Origin: Pseudooceanicola lipolyticus
GTDB lineage: Bacteria > Pseudomonadota > Alphaproteobacteria > Rhodobacterales > Rhodobacteraceae
Length of the DNA stretch: 39,463 nt
Reading direction: 5' to 3'
Assembly (NCBI RefSeq): GCF_002786325.1
Contig: NZ_PGTB01000026.1
Coordinates: forward strand, 1-39,463
The notes beneath the pieces were generated by a model. The model searched no databases. It had not been told where the DNA came from and saw only the letters and a list, made by a program, of their open reading frames with translations. Shown one piece after another: positions 31,162 through 39,463 of this stretch (positions within the stretch are counted from its first letter, which is position 1; each line of letters starts with the position of its first letter). The translations under genes were made by a program, and so were the position numbers.

Positions 31162-33555
31162 ATGAGCGATTCCACCGCCCGTTCCAGCCCGATTGACGGC
31201 CTGCTTGAACAGTACCGGCCGCGGCCGGGGGTGGCGGACGAGCTGATGCAGGCCGATGGCAGCCTGCGCGCTGTATGGCAGCCGCTGATCCGGCAACTGG
31301 CGCGGTTGTCGCCCGAAGAACTGTCGCAGCGCACCGCCCGCGCCGACCAGTACCTGAAGGATGCCGGGGTGTATTTCCGGCAATATACCGGCACCGGCTC
31401 GACCGAGCGGGCCTGGCCGCTGAGCCATATTCCGGTGGTGATCGGCGGCGCCGAATGGCGGCAGCTGTCCGCAGGCATCATCCAGCGCGCCGAGTTGCTG
31501 GAACGGGTGATGGCCGATCTGTACGGGCCCGGCGACCTGGTCAATGGCGGGCTGCTGCCGGCGGAACTGATCACCCGCAACCGCGAATGGCTGCGCCCGG
31601 TGCAGGGCCTGCATCCGCGCTCGGGACATTTCCTGCATTTCCTCGCCTTCGAGATCGGCCGCTCGCCCGATGGCAGCTGGTTCGTGCTGGGCGACCGGAC
31701 ACAGGCACCCTCGGGCGCCGGTTTCGCGCTGGAAAACCGGATGGCGACCTCGCGGGTGTTTCACGACTATTTCCCGGCGGCCAATGTCGAGCGGCTGGCC
31801 GGGTTCTTTCGCGGCTTTCGCGACGCGATAAACGGGCTGCGCGGCGATGGCGACGGGCGCGCGGCGATCCTGACGCCGGGCCAGCACACCGATACCTATT
31901 TCGAACATGCCTATATCGCCCGCTACCTGGGCCTTATGCTGCTGGAATCCGACGATTTGCGGGTGGATCGCGGATCGCTGATGGTGTCCACCGTGACCGG
32001 GCCGCAACCGGTCAGCGTGTTGTGGCGGCGATTGGATTCCAGGTTCTCCGATCCGCTGGAACTGGACGAATCCTCGGCCCTGGGCACGCCGGGCATGGTC
32101 TCGGCGCTGCGCTCGGGTGCGTTCACCATGCTGAACTGTTTGGGATCGGGCGTGCTGGAGGCGCGCGCGCTGATGGCCTTCCTGCCACGGATCTCCCAGG
32201 CCCTGACCGGCGAGGCGCTGAGCCTGCCCAATATCGCCACCTGGTGGTGCGGGCAGCCGGGAGAACTGGCCTATGTGCGCGACAACCTGGACCGGATGAT
32301 GATCGGTCCGGCGCTGTCGACCCGCCTGCCCTTCGAACTGGAGGCCTCGACGGTGCTGGGCGGATCCTTCCGCGGCGCCGCCAGCCGGCCGGTCGCGGAC
32401 TGGCTGAACACCGATGCCTCCAACCTGGTCGGCCAGGAGGCGGTGACGCTGTCGACCACGCCGGCGCTGATCGACGGCCAACTGGTGCCGCGCCCGATGG
32501 TGGTGCGGGTGTTTGCCGCGCGCACGCCCGATGGCTGGACGGTGATGCCGGGCGGCTATGCCCGCATCGGGCGCACCGAGGATCCCACCGCCCTGGCGAT
32601 GCAAAGCGGCGGTTCGGTGGCCGATGTCTGGATCGTCGGCGACACACCGGTGCGCACCGACACGCTGACCGCGCCGCCGGCCGGCCCCTTCGTGCGGCGG
32701 CTGTCCGGCCTGCTGCCCAGCCGGGCGGCGGACAACCTGTACTGGCTGGGCCGTTATGTGGAGCGGGCCGAGGCACAGGTGCGCAAGCTGCGCGCCTATC
32801 ACCTGCGGCTGGAGGATGCGGTGGTGCCGCTGGTCGAGCATCTGGGCGACTATATCAGCGATTTCGGCACCGATATCGAAGATTCGGTGCCGCTGGGCCT
32901 GCTGGACCTGTTCGATGCCGCGCGTGGCTGCGCCGGCAAGATCCGCGACCGGTTTTCCACCGATGGCTGGCACGCGCTGGACGATTTGTCGGGCACCGCG
33001 CATAAGCTGGCCGCCGGAAAGGTCACCGCCGGTGACGATGCCGCCCGCGCGATGAGCGTGCTGCTGCGCAAGCTGGCCGGATTCTCCGGCCTGGTGCACG
33101 AGAACATGTTCCGCGACACCGGTTGGCGGTTCCTGACCATGGGGCGGGCGCTGGAACGGGCGGATAACATCGCCTCGCTGCTGGTCGCCTTTGCCGACCG
33201 CGCCGCGCCGCCCGGCAGCCTGGACGTGGCGGTCGAGGTCGGCGATAGCGTGATGATCCACCGTCGGCGCTATTCGGTCGAGACCAGCCGCAACACGGTG
33301 ATCGACCTGCTGGCGCTGGACCCGGACAACCCGCGATCACTGATCTGCCAGACCCGCCTGCTGCGCGAGCAGGAGGCGGCGATGCCGCGCGCCCAGACCA
33401 AGCGCCAGATGAGCGATTTTGCCCGCCAGGTGCTGCGGCTGGACACCGACCTGGCGGTGGCCGTCCCCGAAGAGATCACCACCGCGCGGCTGACCCAAAT
33501 GCGGGCGGAAATTGCCGATATCTCCGACGCGCTGACCGCGCTTTACCTGGGCTAG
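31162..33555 (+). CDS. Circularly permuted ATP-grasp / alpha-E domain fusion
   Basis: A 797-residue cytosolic protein. Residues about 1-500 form a circularly permuted type-2 ATP-grasp ligase (DRTQAPSGAGFALENRMATS, ILTPGQHTDTYFEHAYIARYLG, then LGGSFRGAASRPVADWL and MPGGYARIGR). About 517-797 is the alpha-E domain (LPSRAADNLYWLGRYVERAE; MTMG-like LTMGRALERADN). In many genomes the two parts are separate neighbouring genes; here they are fused. ATP-grasp enzymes of this type are predicted to join a carboxylate to an amine. It is coupled to both transglutaminase genes with 2-base gaps, pointing to one pathway. Confidence 0.92.
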   Translation: MSDSTARSSPIDGLLEQYRPRPGVADELMQADGSLRAVWQPLIRQLARLSPEELSQRTARADQYLKDAGVYFRQYTGTGSTERAWPLSHIPVVIGGAEWRQLSAGIIQRAELLERVMADLYGPGDLVNGGLLPAELITRNREWLRPVQGLHPRSGHFLHFLAFEIGRSPDGSWFVLGDRTQAPSGAGFALENRMATSRVFHDYFPAANVERLAGFFRGFRDAINGLRGDGDGRAAILTPGQHTDTYFEHAYIARYLGLMLLESDDLRVDRGSLMVSTVTGPQPVSVLWRRLDSRFSDPLELDESSALGTPGMVSALRSGAFTMLNCLGSGVLEARALMAFLPRISQALTGEALSLPNIATWWCGQPGELAYVRDNLDRMMIGPALSTRLPFELEASTVLGGSFRGAASRPVADWLNTDASNLVGQEAVTLSTTPALIDGQLVPRPMVVRVFAARTPDGWTVMPGGYARIGRTEDPTALAMQSGGSVADVWIVGDTPVRTDTLTAPPAGPFVRRLSGLLPSRAADNLYWLGRYVERAEAQVRKLRAYHLRLEDAVVPLVEHLGDYISDFGTDIEDSVPLGLLDLFDAARGCAGKIRDRFSTDGWHALDDLSGTAHKLAAGKVTAGDDAARAMSVLLRKLAGFSGLVHENMFRDTGWRFLTMGRALERADNIASLLVAFADRAAPPGSLDVAVEVGDSVMIHRRRYSVETSRNTVIDLLALDPDNPRSLICQTRLLREQEAAMPRAQTKRQMSDFARQVLRLDTDLAVAVPEEITTARLTQMRAEIADISDALTALYLG

Positions 33556-33557
33556 CC

Positions 33558-34439
33558 ATGTCGACGCTGTATGATATCACCCTGCGCATCAGCTATCGCT
33601 ATGAAAGCCCGGCGGGCGCCAACCGCACGCTGCTGCGGATGCTGCCGATGACGCGGGCCGACCAGCAACTGATCTCGGGTTTTGTCAGTACCGGGCCCGA
33701 GCCCGATTTCCGCCGCGACGGCAGCGATTTCTTCGGCAATGCCACCACCGAGATCGCCCATGATTCACCGCTGTCCGAGATCGCTTTCCGCTTTACCGGG
33801 CGGGTGCGGCGCAGCGCCGGGTCGCAGCCGCTGGACCTGTCCTGCGGGCTGGAGCAACTGTCGGCCGAACTGTCGGCGATCCGCTCGATCAGCCCGGGAT
33901 CGCCGCATCACTTCCTGGGCGACAGTGACCGGGTGCGGCACGAGCCCGACATCGCCGCCTTTGCCCATGACCTGGTACAGCCGGGCATGTCGACGCTGAA
34001 CGCGGTGCAGGCGGTGTCGCGCGCGGTGCATGCCCATATGGCCTTTGACCCCAAGGCGACCGAGGTCACCACCGCCCCGGCGCAGGCATTTCGCGACCAG
34101 CGCGGCGTGTGCCAGGATTTCAGCCACATCACCATTTCCGCACTGCGCGCCCTGGGCATTCCCGCGGGCTATGTCAGCGGCTTTCTGCGCACCATCCCGC
34201 CGCCGGGCAAGAAGCGGCTGGAAGGCGCGGACGCGATGCATGCCTGGGTCCAGGCCTGGTGCGGTGCCGAATTGGGCTGGGTGCAAATTGATCCAACCAA
34301 TGACATGATGGTGGGGGCCGATCATATCCTGGTAGCCATCGGCCGCGACTATTCCGACGTGGCCCCGGTCAAGGGGTCGCTGCGCAGCACCGGCAGCCAT
34401 ACCACCGAGCACCAGGTCGACGTGATCTCGGTCGGCTGA
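33558..34439 (+). CDS. Transglutaminase-like cysteine peptidase
   Basis: A 293-residue protein with an N-terminal beta domain (YDITLRISYRYESPAGANRT) and a transglutaminase core. The catalytic triad is present: Cys185 (RGVCQDFSH), His228 (DAMHAWVQAW) and Asp245 (QIDPTNDM). No signal peptide or membrane segment is seen, so it probably acts in the cytoplasm with the ATP-grasp/alpha-E protein encoded 2 bases upstream. In this conserved gene set it is thought to cleave or transfer amide bonds, working against or alongside the ligase. Last gene of the three-gene unit; a sugar kinase follows 74 bases later. Confidence 0.92.
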   Translation: MSTLYDITLRISYRYESPAGANRTLLRMLPMTRADQQLISGFVSTGPEPDFRRDGSDFFGNATTEIAHDSPLSEIAFRFTGRVRRSAGSQPLDLSCGLEQLSAELSAIRSISPGSPHHFLGDSDRVRHEPDIAAFAHDLVQPGMSTLNAVQAVSRAVHAHMAFDPKATEVTTAPAQAFRDQRGVCQDFSHITISALRALGIPAGYVSGFLRTIPPPGKKRLEGADAMHAWVQAWCGAELGWVQIDPTNDMMVGADHILVAIGRDYSDVAPVKGSLRSTGSHTTEHQVDVISVG

Positions 34440-34513
34440 CATCTCGGGCCTTGCATCGGCAGAGACAAATCGGCACACCGGTAGCGCAAACATCGCAAGG
34501 GAGGAAGCGGGCG

Positions 34514-35461
34514 ATGATCCTGTGCTGTGGCGAAGCCCTGATCGACATGATCCCGGCAAAAACCGAAGACGCTGGAACCGGCTTCGTGCCCCATAGCGGC
34601 GGGTCGGTGTTCAACACCGCCATCGCGCTGGGCCGGCTGGGCACGCGCGCCGGCATGCTGACCGGCCTGTCACGCGACCTGTTCGGGCGACAGCTGGACG
34701 ATGCGCTGAAGGCCAGCCATGTGGACACCCGCACGGTGGTCTATTCCGACCGGCCGGCCACGCTGGCCTTTGTCCAGCTTGAGGCCGGGCATGCGACCTA
34801 TACGTTTTACGACGAGAATTCCGCCAACCGGATGCTGGCACCCGAAGATGTCGGCGCGCTGCCCGAGGATGTGCTGGCGCTGTATTTCGGCGGCATCAGC
34901 CTGTGCAACCCGCCGGCCGCCGACACCTATCTGGAGTTGGCGGAACGCCATGCCGGGCGCTGCGCGATCATGCTGGACCCGAATATTCGCCCCAGTTTCA
35001 TCAGCGACATCCCTGCCTATCGCGCCCGGATCGCGCGGATGCTGGCGGTGGCCGATATCGTCAAGGTCTCGGACGAGGACCTGGGCTGGCTTTATCCCGG
35101 GCCCGAGGCGCTGATGGAGAAGCTGGCCGCGCTGCTGAAGGCGGGGCCGTCGGTGGCGATCATGACGCGCGGTGGATCGGGAGCCACCGCCTATCTGCGT
35201 GACGGGCGCGAAATATCGGTGGCGGCCGAGCCGGCGCAGGTGGTCGACACGGTCGGCGCCGGCGACACTTTCAACGCCGGGGTTCTGGCCAAAGCCTCGG
35301 AACTGGGCCTGCTGACCCCCGGCGGGCTGGCCGAGGCGGGCGAGGCCGAGATCTCGGACGTTTTGGCCTTTGGCGCAAAGGTGGCGGCGGTCACGGTGTC
35401 GCGCGCCGGGGCAAACCCGCCCTGGCGCGAGGAACTGGCGCAGGAACGCCCGCCCGCCTGA
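34514..35461 (+). CDS. PfkB-family carbohydrate kinase (fructokinase-like)
   Basis: A 315-residue ribokinase-fold sugar kinase. The PfkB signatures are PHSGGSVFNTAIALGRLG (residues about 26-43) and DTVGAGDTFNAGVL (near 248-261), where the Asp of GAGD is the catalytic base. The N-terminal CCGEALIDMIP and internal MLDPNIRPSFI resemble bacterial fructokinases. Related kinases act on 2-keto-3-deoxygluconate and cannot be excluded. The ATG at 34514 has GGGAGGAAG upstream and gives the normal family start. Its relation to the preceding transglutaminase operon is probably only positional; it converges on the urt operon. Confidence 0.87.
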   Translation: MILCCGEALIDMIPAKTEDAGTGFVPHSGGSVFNTAIALGRLGTRAGMLTGLSRDLFGRQLDDALKASHVDTRTVVYSDRPATLAFVQLEAGHATYTFYDENSANRMLAPEDVGALPEDVLALYFGGISLCNPPAADTYLELAERHAGRCAIMLDPNIRPSFISDIPAYRARIARMLAVADIVKVSDEDLGWLYPGPEALMEKLAALLKAGPSVAIMTRGGSGATAYLRDGREISVAAEPAQVVDTVGAGDTFNAGVLAKASELGLLTPGGLAEAGEAEISDVLAFGAKVAAVTVSRAGANPPWREELAQERPPA

Positions 35462-35498
35462 CGCGCCGAGGCGGCGGGCTGTCGCCCCGCGCCGGGAA

Positions 35499-36194
35499 TC
35501 AGACCGAGGTAGCTTCCAGCAACTCTGCGCGCGACAGATCGTCATGCGAGCCGGATTTCATCACCGCCCCGCGCCGCAGCACCACGAAACGGTCGGCGTT
35601 CTCATAGGCGAAATCGAAATACTGCTCGACCAGGATGATGGCGATGTCGCCCTTGTCGCGCAGATAGCGGATCACCCGGCCGATCTGCTGGATGATATTG
35701 GGCTGGATCCCCTCGGTTGGCTCGTCCAGCAGCAGCAGCTTGGGCTTGGTCAGCATCGCCCGTGCGATCGCCAGCTGCTGTTGCTGCCCGCCCGACAAGT
35801 CGCCGCCGCGCCGGTTGAGGAATTCCTTCAGGATCGGGAACAGCTCGTAAATCTCGTCGGGGACGTAATGTTCCGAACGCGGCAGGCAGGCATAGGCGGT
35901 TTCCATGTTCTCCTTGACCGTCAGCAGCGGGAAGATCATCCGCCCCTGCGGCACATAGCCGATGCCTTTCTGCGCCAACGCATGGGCTGGAAGCTTGCCG
36001 ATGGCTTCGCCGTCGAACTCGATCTCGCCCGAGGTGCGCTGATGGGTGCCCGACAATGCCTTGAGCAGCGAGGTCTTGCCGACCCCGTTGGTGCCCATGA
36101 TGCAGGTCACCTCGCCCGCGGCGGCGGTCAGCGACACGTCGTAAAGGATTTGCGAGCCGCCGTAATGCAGCGTTAGGTCTTTGACTTTCAGCAT
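35499..36194 (-). CDS. urtE: Urea ABC transporter ATP-binding subunit UrtE
   Basis: A 231-residue ABC ATPase of the branched-chain amino acid/urea type. Walker A is GTNGVGKTS (near 34-42), the signature is LSGGQQQQLAIARAM, and Walker B is LLLLDEPTEGIQPNI. Assignment as UrtE rather than LivF comes from the GGSQILYDVSL and ILVEQYFDFAYENADRF blocks and from the operon urtB-urtC-urtD-urtE. Last gene of the operon, 3 bases after urtD; convergent with the sugar kinase. It powers uptake of urea at low concentration. Confidence 0.93.
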   Translation of the reverse strand: MLKVKDLTLHYGGSQILYDVSLTAAAGEVTCIMGTNGVGKTSLLKALSGTHQRTSGEIEFDGEAIGKLPAHALAQKGIGYVPQGRMIFPLLTVKENMETAYACLPRSEHYVPDEIYELFPILKEFLNRRGGDLSGGQQQQLAIARAMLTKPKLLLLDEPTEGIQPNIIQQIGRVIRYLRDKGDIAIILVEQYFDFAYENADRFVVLRRGAVMKSGSHDDLSRAELLEATSV

Positions 36195-36197
36195 TGC

Positions 36198-36938
36198 TCA
36201 GCGTCCCAGATACACATCGATCACCTGCTGGTTGGCGGTGACATGGTCGAGGCTGCCCTCGGCCAGAACCGACCCCTCATGCAGCACCGTCACCTTGCAA
36301 TTCAGCCGGCGGACAAATTCCATATCATGTTCGACCACCACCACCGCGCGGGTCTTGGCGGCCTCGACCAGGATCGAGGTGGTGTGCTCGCGCTCTTCAT
36401 GGGTCATGCCGGCCGCGGGTTCGTCCACCAGCAGAAGGCGCGGATCCTGCGCCAGCAGCATGCCGATCTCCAGCCACTGTTTCTGCCCGTGGCTCAGCTC
36501 GCCCGACTTGCGCGACAACTGGTCCGACAGGCCGATCTCGTCGGCCAGGGCGCGCACCTTGGCCTCGTCCTCGGCCACCGGGCGATAGAACAGCACCGAC
36601 AGCGGCGAACGGGCCTTTTTCAGCGCCATCATCAGGTTGTCGAAGACGTTCTGATCCTCGAACACGGTCGGCCGCTGAAACTTGCGCCCCACCCCGGCGC
36701 GGGCGATCTGCGCCTCGCTCATATGGATCAGCGAAACCGATTTCTCGCCCCACAGCACCCTGCCCTCGTCGGGCCGGGTCTTGCCGGTGACGATGTCCAT
36801 AAAGGTGGTCTTGCCGGCGCCGTTCGGCCCGATGATCGCCCGCATCTCGGCCTCGCCGATCTGGAAGGACAGGTTGTTGATCGCGCGGAAGCCGTCAAAG
36901 GTGACGGAGACGCCGGAAACCTCCAGAAGCGTGCTCAT
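36198..36938 (-). CDS. urtD: Urea ABC transporter ATP-binding subunit UrtD
   Basis: A 246-residue ABC ATPase. Walker A is GPNGAGKTT, the signature region is ELSHGQKQWLEIGMLL, and Walker B is LLLVDEPAAGMTHEE. The long insert RPTVFEDQNVFDNLMMALKK and EKSVSLIHMSEAQIARAGVG are LivG/UrtD features, and HGQKQW is typical of UrtD. The ATG at 36938 overlaps the urtC stop (ATGA); the longer frame reads back into urtC and is rejected. Works as a heterodimer with UrtE. Confidence 0.93.
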   Translation of the reverse strand: MSTLLEVSGVSVTFDGFRAINNLSFQIGEAEMRAIIGPNGAGKTTFMDIVTGKTRPDEGRVLWGEKSVSLIHMSEAQIARAGVGRKFQRPTVFEDQNVFDNLMMALKKARSPLSVLFYRPVAEDEAKVRALADEIGLSDQLSRKSGELSHGQKQWLEIGMLLAQDPRLLLVDEPAAGMTHEEREHTTSILVEAAKTRAVVVVEHDMEFVRRLNCKVTVLHEGSVLAEGSLDHVTANQQVIDVYLGR

Positions 36939-38167
36939 TCCCGGCCCTCCTTTTCCTGCAGCGAGCCGCGGTCGGGGCCGTAATCGGCGCCGTGCCGGTC
37001 GGGGAAACCGGGTTTGCGGATCAGGTCGAACAATCCGCCGATGCCCTTGGGCGCGAACAGCGTGACCAGGACGAAGGACAGGCCCAGGATCACCAGCCAC
37101 CATTCGATCCAGTCGATGCGATAGAAGCCCAGGTTGATCGACGGCACCTGGCCGCCGGTGAACCAGGTCGAGACCAGCGACACGAAGGCGGCGCCGATCA
37201 CCGCGCCATACAGCCGCCCGCGCCCGCCGATGGCGACCCAGACCGCCAGGTAGATCGACGCAATCGGCGCCACCTCGGCCGGGTTGATGATGCCCGCCTG
37301 CGGATAATAAAGCGCCCCGGCGATGCCGGCGATCACCGCGGTCAGCACGAAGACGAACAGCTTGTAGCCCTCGACCGAATAGCCCAGGAAACGCACCCGT
37401 GCCTCGTCGTCGCGGATGCCGCGAATGACGCTGCCGAACTTGCCCGAGACCACCCAGGCGGCCAGCAGATAGCCCAGCCCCAGCGCCAGGGCCGAGGCCC
37501 AGAGGAACCAGACCGAAACCACCGCCTGCGACGCTTCGACCCCCGGCAGGTTCTGCAGGCCGGACAGGCCGTTATTGCCGCGCAGGCCGGAATCGTTCTG
37601 GAACAGATAGAGCGACAGCGCCAGTGTCATCGCCTGGGTCAGGATCGACAGGTAGACGCCGGTGACCCGGCTGCGGAAGGCCAGCCAGCCGAAGACCAGC
37701 GCCAGCAGGCCGGGAACCAGCACCACCAAGACCAACTGGATCACCAGGCTGTCGGCAAAGGCCCAGATCAGCGGGAAATCCGATGACCCGACGACACCGA
37801 AGATCTGGGTGCCGATGGCATCGACAACTTCCTGCTCGGTCGGCGGGATCTGCGCGTTGGACATCGAGGTGACGACGATGTCGCGGGTGCGCTCATACAT
37901 CAGCCACATGCCGATCATATAGCCGCCCAGCCCGAAAAACGCGAAATGGCCAAGGCTGAGAATGCCGGTATAGCCCCAGACCAGATCCATCGCCACGGCG
38001 ATCAGGCACAGGCACAGGGTTCGGCCCAGCGTCTTGATGAAACTGGTCGAGATCAGGCCCATGCCCATGCCTTCGGATAGCAGGCTGATGATCAGGGTGA
38101 AGCCGGCCAGCAGCACCAGGAAGATCACCACCGAGGGGTTGCGGGCGAAGAAGGAACGGTTTTTCAT
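36935..38167 (-). CDS. urtC: Urea ABC transporter permease UrtC
   Basis: A 410-residue LivM-type permease with around ten hydrophobic segments. Recognisable parts are LWGY-like DLVWGYTGILSLGHFAFFGL (residues about 61-80), the EAA-like loop IRGIRDDEARVRFLGYSVEGYK, and VAIGGRGRLYGAVIGAAFVS. The start MKNRSFFARNPSV has a strong Shine-Dalgarno site (AGGAGGGCGAGG) that lies inside the upstream 44-codon ORF, with which it overlaps in an ATGA junction. Its stop overlaps the urtD start. Confidence 0.93.
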   Translation of the reverse strand: MKNRSFFARNPSVVIFLVLLAGFTLIISLLSEGMGMGLISTSFIKTLGRTLCLCLIAVAMDLVWGYTGILSLGHFAFFGLGGYMIGMWLMYERTRDIVVTSMSNAQIPPTEQEVVDAIGTQIFGVVGSSDFPLIWAFADSLVIQLVLVVLVPGLLALVFGWLAFRSRVTGVYLSILTQAMTLALSLYLFQNDSGLRGNNGLSGLQNLPGVEASQAVVSVWFLWASALALGLGYLLAAWVVSGKFGSVIRGIRDDEARVRFLGYSVEGYKLFVFVLTAVIAGIAGALYYPQAGIINPAEVAPIASIYLAVWVAIGGRGRLYGAVIGAAFVSLVSTWFTGGQVPSINLGFYRIDWIEWWLVILGLSFVLVTLFAPKGIGGLFDLIRKPGFPDRHGADYGPDRGSLQEKEGRE

Positions 38168-38298
38168 GCCTCGCCCTCCTGCAGGTTCTTCGTTGGCGGG
38201 GTGCTGCCCCCCGGCCGGCGCTTTGCAAAAACCAGCCGCGGGACGGGGTTGAAGGGCGGCCGGTCGATATTGGCGGGTGCCGGTATGGTCAGTGTCAT
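38164..38298 (-). CDS. 44-residue small protein between urtB and urtC
   Basis: A small frame beginning MTLTIPAPANIDRPPF and ending LQEGEA. Its ATG (38298) is 4 bases after the urtB stop, with GGGAG 9 bases upstream, and its TGA overlaps the urtC ATG. The sequence is proline- and arginine-rich in the middle (VFAKRRPGGSTPP), with no membrane segment and no recognised domain. Perfect fit between neighbours on both sides favours real translation, at least for coupling. Conservation in other urt operons would decide whether it is a protein gene. Confidence 0.6.
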   Translation of the reverse strand: MTLTIPAPANIDRPPFNPVPRLVFAKRRPGGSTPPTKNLQEGEA

Positions 38299-38302
38299 AT
38301 GC

Positions 38303-39463
38303 TTAGTCTCCCGCCGCACGGCCCTTGAGCGCGATGATGCCGCGAGGCCGGAACTGGATGAAGATGATGATGAAGACGATCATGTAGGTCTGCGCCGCCA
38401 GCGTGTTGGACGGGTTGAACCACTCGATGCCCTTCTGCAGGAAGCCGATCATCGTCGCACCCAGCAGCGTGCCCCAGATATTGCCGACCCCGCCGACCAC
38501 CACGGTCATGAAGCTTTGCACGATATAGCCCTGCCCCATCTCCGAGGTGACCTGGGCGAACAGGCCGATGGCGACGCCGGCGATGCCGGCGATGCCCGAG
38601 CCGAGGCCGAAGGTCAGCATGTTCACCTTGTCGGGGTTGATCCCCATACTGGCCGCCATGCGCGGATTCTGGGTGACGGCGCGGGTTTCCAGGCCCAGCC
38701 GGGTGCGCTTCATGATGAACAGGAACAGGCCGAGGAACAGCAGTGCCAGCACGAAGATGGCGATGCGGATATACGAGATCGACACCACGTCGTTCATCAC
38801 CCAGGCGCCGTTCAGCCAGCCGGGGGCGGTGAGCGGCCGCGCCTGGGTGCCAAAGATGTTCTTGGCCAGCTGCTGCAGCGCGATGGAGATGCCGAAGGTC
38901 GCCAGCAGCGTTTCCAGCGGGCGGGAATACAGCCAGCGGATCACCAGCCGCTCCATCGCCACCCCGGCGGCAAAGGTCACCGCAAAGGCCAGCGGCAGCG
39001 CAACGATGATCGAGACGGTGTAATTGGGGATGAACAGCTGCACCACATAGCCGGTATAGGCGCCCATCATGATGAATTCGCCATGCGCCATATTGATCAC
39101 CCCCATCACCCCGAAGGTGATGGCAAGGCCGATGGCGGCGAGGAAATAGATCGAGGCCAGCGACAAGCCGTCAAGCGACAGGTCGAGCATCTGGTTGATG
39201 CCGACATTGCGGGCGATATGCGACAGCGCCTCCTGCGCCGCATCGGTGACGGCGGCCGAGGGTTCGACATAGCTGTCGTAGAAGGAATGCGCGTTCAGCG
39301 CCTGGTCGATCGCCGTTTCGGGAATGAAGGCCGGCGCCTTGCCGTCGGCCACCAGGCCGGCATAGGCGCGGTCGCGCGCGGCATCGGTGCCCAGCTGCGC
39401 CACCGGTACGCCGCCGACGCTGCCGCCTTCGATATTCTCGCCCAGGGCGGCCAGCAGCGCGGC
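38303..39463 (-). CDS. urtB: Urea ABC transporter permease UrtB (5' end outside window)
   Basis: 386 residues of a LivH-type permease are visible, and the frame stays open to the window edge, so the N-terminus is missing. The first about 90 visible residues are the C-terminal part of the extra periplasmic-side extension that marks UrtB (for example GENIEGGSVGGVPVAQLG). The membrane domain follows, starting at ASIYFLAAIGLAITFGVMGV with INMAHGEFIMMGAY. Later blocks AVTQNPRMAASMGINPDKVN (the EAA-type loop) and VVGGVGNIWGTLLGA confirm the family. A GTG at 39403 is not a true start. The solute-binding gene urtA presumably lies beyond the window. Confidence 0.92.
   Translation of the reverse strand, partial: AALLAALGENIEGGSVGGVPVAQLGTDAARDRAYAGLVADGKAPAFIPETAIDQALNAHSFYDSYVEPSAAVTDAAQEALSHIARNVGINQMLDLSLDGLSLASIYFLAAIGLAITFGVMGVINMAHGEFIMMGAYTGYVVQLFIPNYTVSIIVALPLAFAVTFAAGVAMERLVIRWLYSRPLETLLATFGISIALQQLAKNIFGTQARPLTAPGWLNGAWVMNDVVSISYIRIAIFVLALLFLGLFLFIMKRTRLGLETRAVTQNPRMAASMGINPDKVNMLTFGLGSGIAGIAGVAIGLFAQVTSEMGQGYIVQSFMTVVVGGVGNIWGTLLGATMIGFLQKGIEWFNPSNTLAAQTYMIVFIIIFIQFRPRGIIALKGRAAGD

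Noticed and set aside
31084-33261. A 725-codon minus-strand frame opposite the ATP-grasp/alpha-E gene
   Set aside because: Shadow frame in high-GC DNA; Gln/His/Arg-rich without family motifs.

Overview
The window reads as a chromosomal segment of a GC-rich alphaproteobacterium, most probably Rhodobacteraceae (Roseobacter/Paracoccus-like). The pointers are the set of housekeeping genes: a cobalamin-dependent ribonucleotide reductase (nrdJ), pntAB with a single-chain alpha subunit, a DUF1489 gene, a Hint-domain protein, a urt urea ABC transporter, and the transglutaminase / ATP-grasp / alpha-E cluster. No tRNA, rRNA, insertion sequence or CRISPR array was seen.

Layout. (1) 1-2.4 kb: a 21-bp tandem repeat, a Hint-domain protein and an LpxR-like outer-membrane lipid A deacylase, both on the minus strand. 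(2) 2.7-4.8 kb: a plus-strand operon of a MAPEG membrane protein, a DGPF/YCII protein and an ECF42-type sigma factor. It is preceded by a sequence matching the reported ECF42 promoter, so it is probably self-activated. (3) 4.9-19.6 kb: a catabolic island. The minus-strand arm encodes a tripartite tricarboxylate-type importer (tctC-tctB-tctA), an FCD-type GntR regulator and a LarA-family nickel-pincer racemase/epimerase. The divergent plus-strand arm encodes an IlvD/Edd sugar-acid dehydratase, a type-2 malate/lactate dehydrogenase, a full-length UxaA-type dehydratase, and larC, larE and larB, which build and load the nickel-pincer nucleotide. A LysR gene, an atypical SDR and an RraA-type aldolase close the island. 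(4) 19.8-22.8 kb: nrdJ, carrying an inserted helix-turn-helix domain of lower GC, divergent from a DUF1489 gene. (5) 22.9-26.6 kb: twin hairpins and a terminator, pntAB, and a decayed methyltransferase pseudogene. (6) 27-35.5 kb: an SDR, the three-gene transglutaminase/DUF2126 - ATP-grasp/alpha-E - transglutaminase operon, and a PfkB sugar kinase. (7) 35.5-39.5 kb: urtB (cut by the window end), a 44-codon small ORF, urtC, urtD and urtE.

How the genes fit together. The island in (3) is the most interesting part. Importer, nickel-pincer epimerase, its cofactor factory, two unrelated hydroxy-acid dehydratases, two dehydrogenases and an aldolase are packed into two divergent units. They share a 152-bp intergenic region with palindromic GntR-type operator sequences. 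I infer uptake of a 2-hydroxy or polyhydroxy acid, inversion of its C2 stereocentre by the LarA homologue, then dehydration, oxidation and retro-aldol cleavage. The substrate cannot be read from sequence. Other items worth a second look are the HTH domain inside NrdJ, two translationally coupled mini-ORFs (before larC and before urtC), the pseudogene missed by ORF calling, and an SDR without the catalytic Tyr/Lys.
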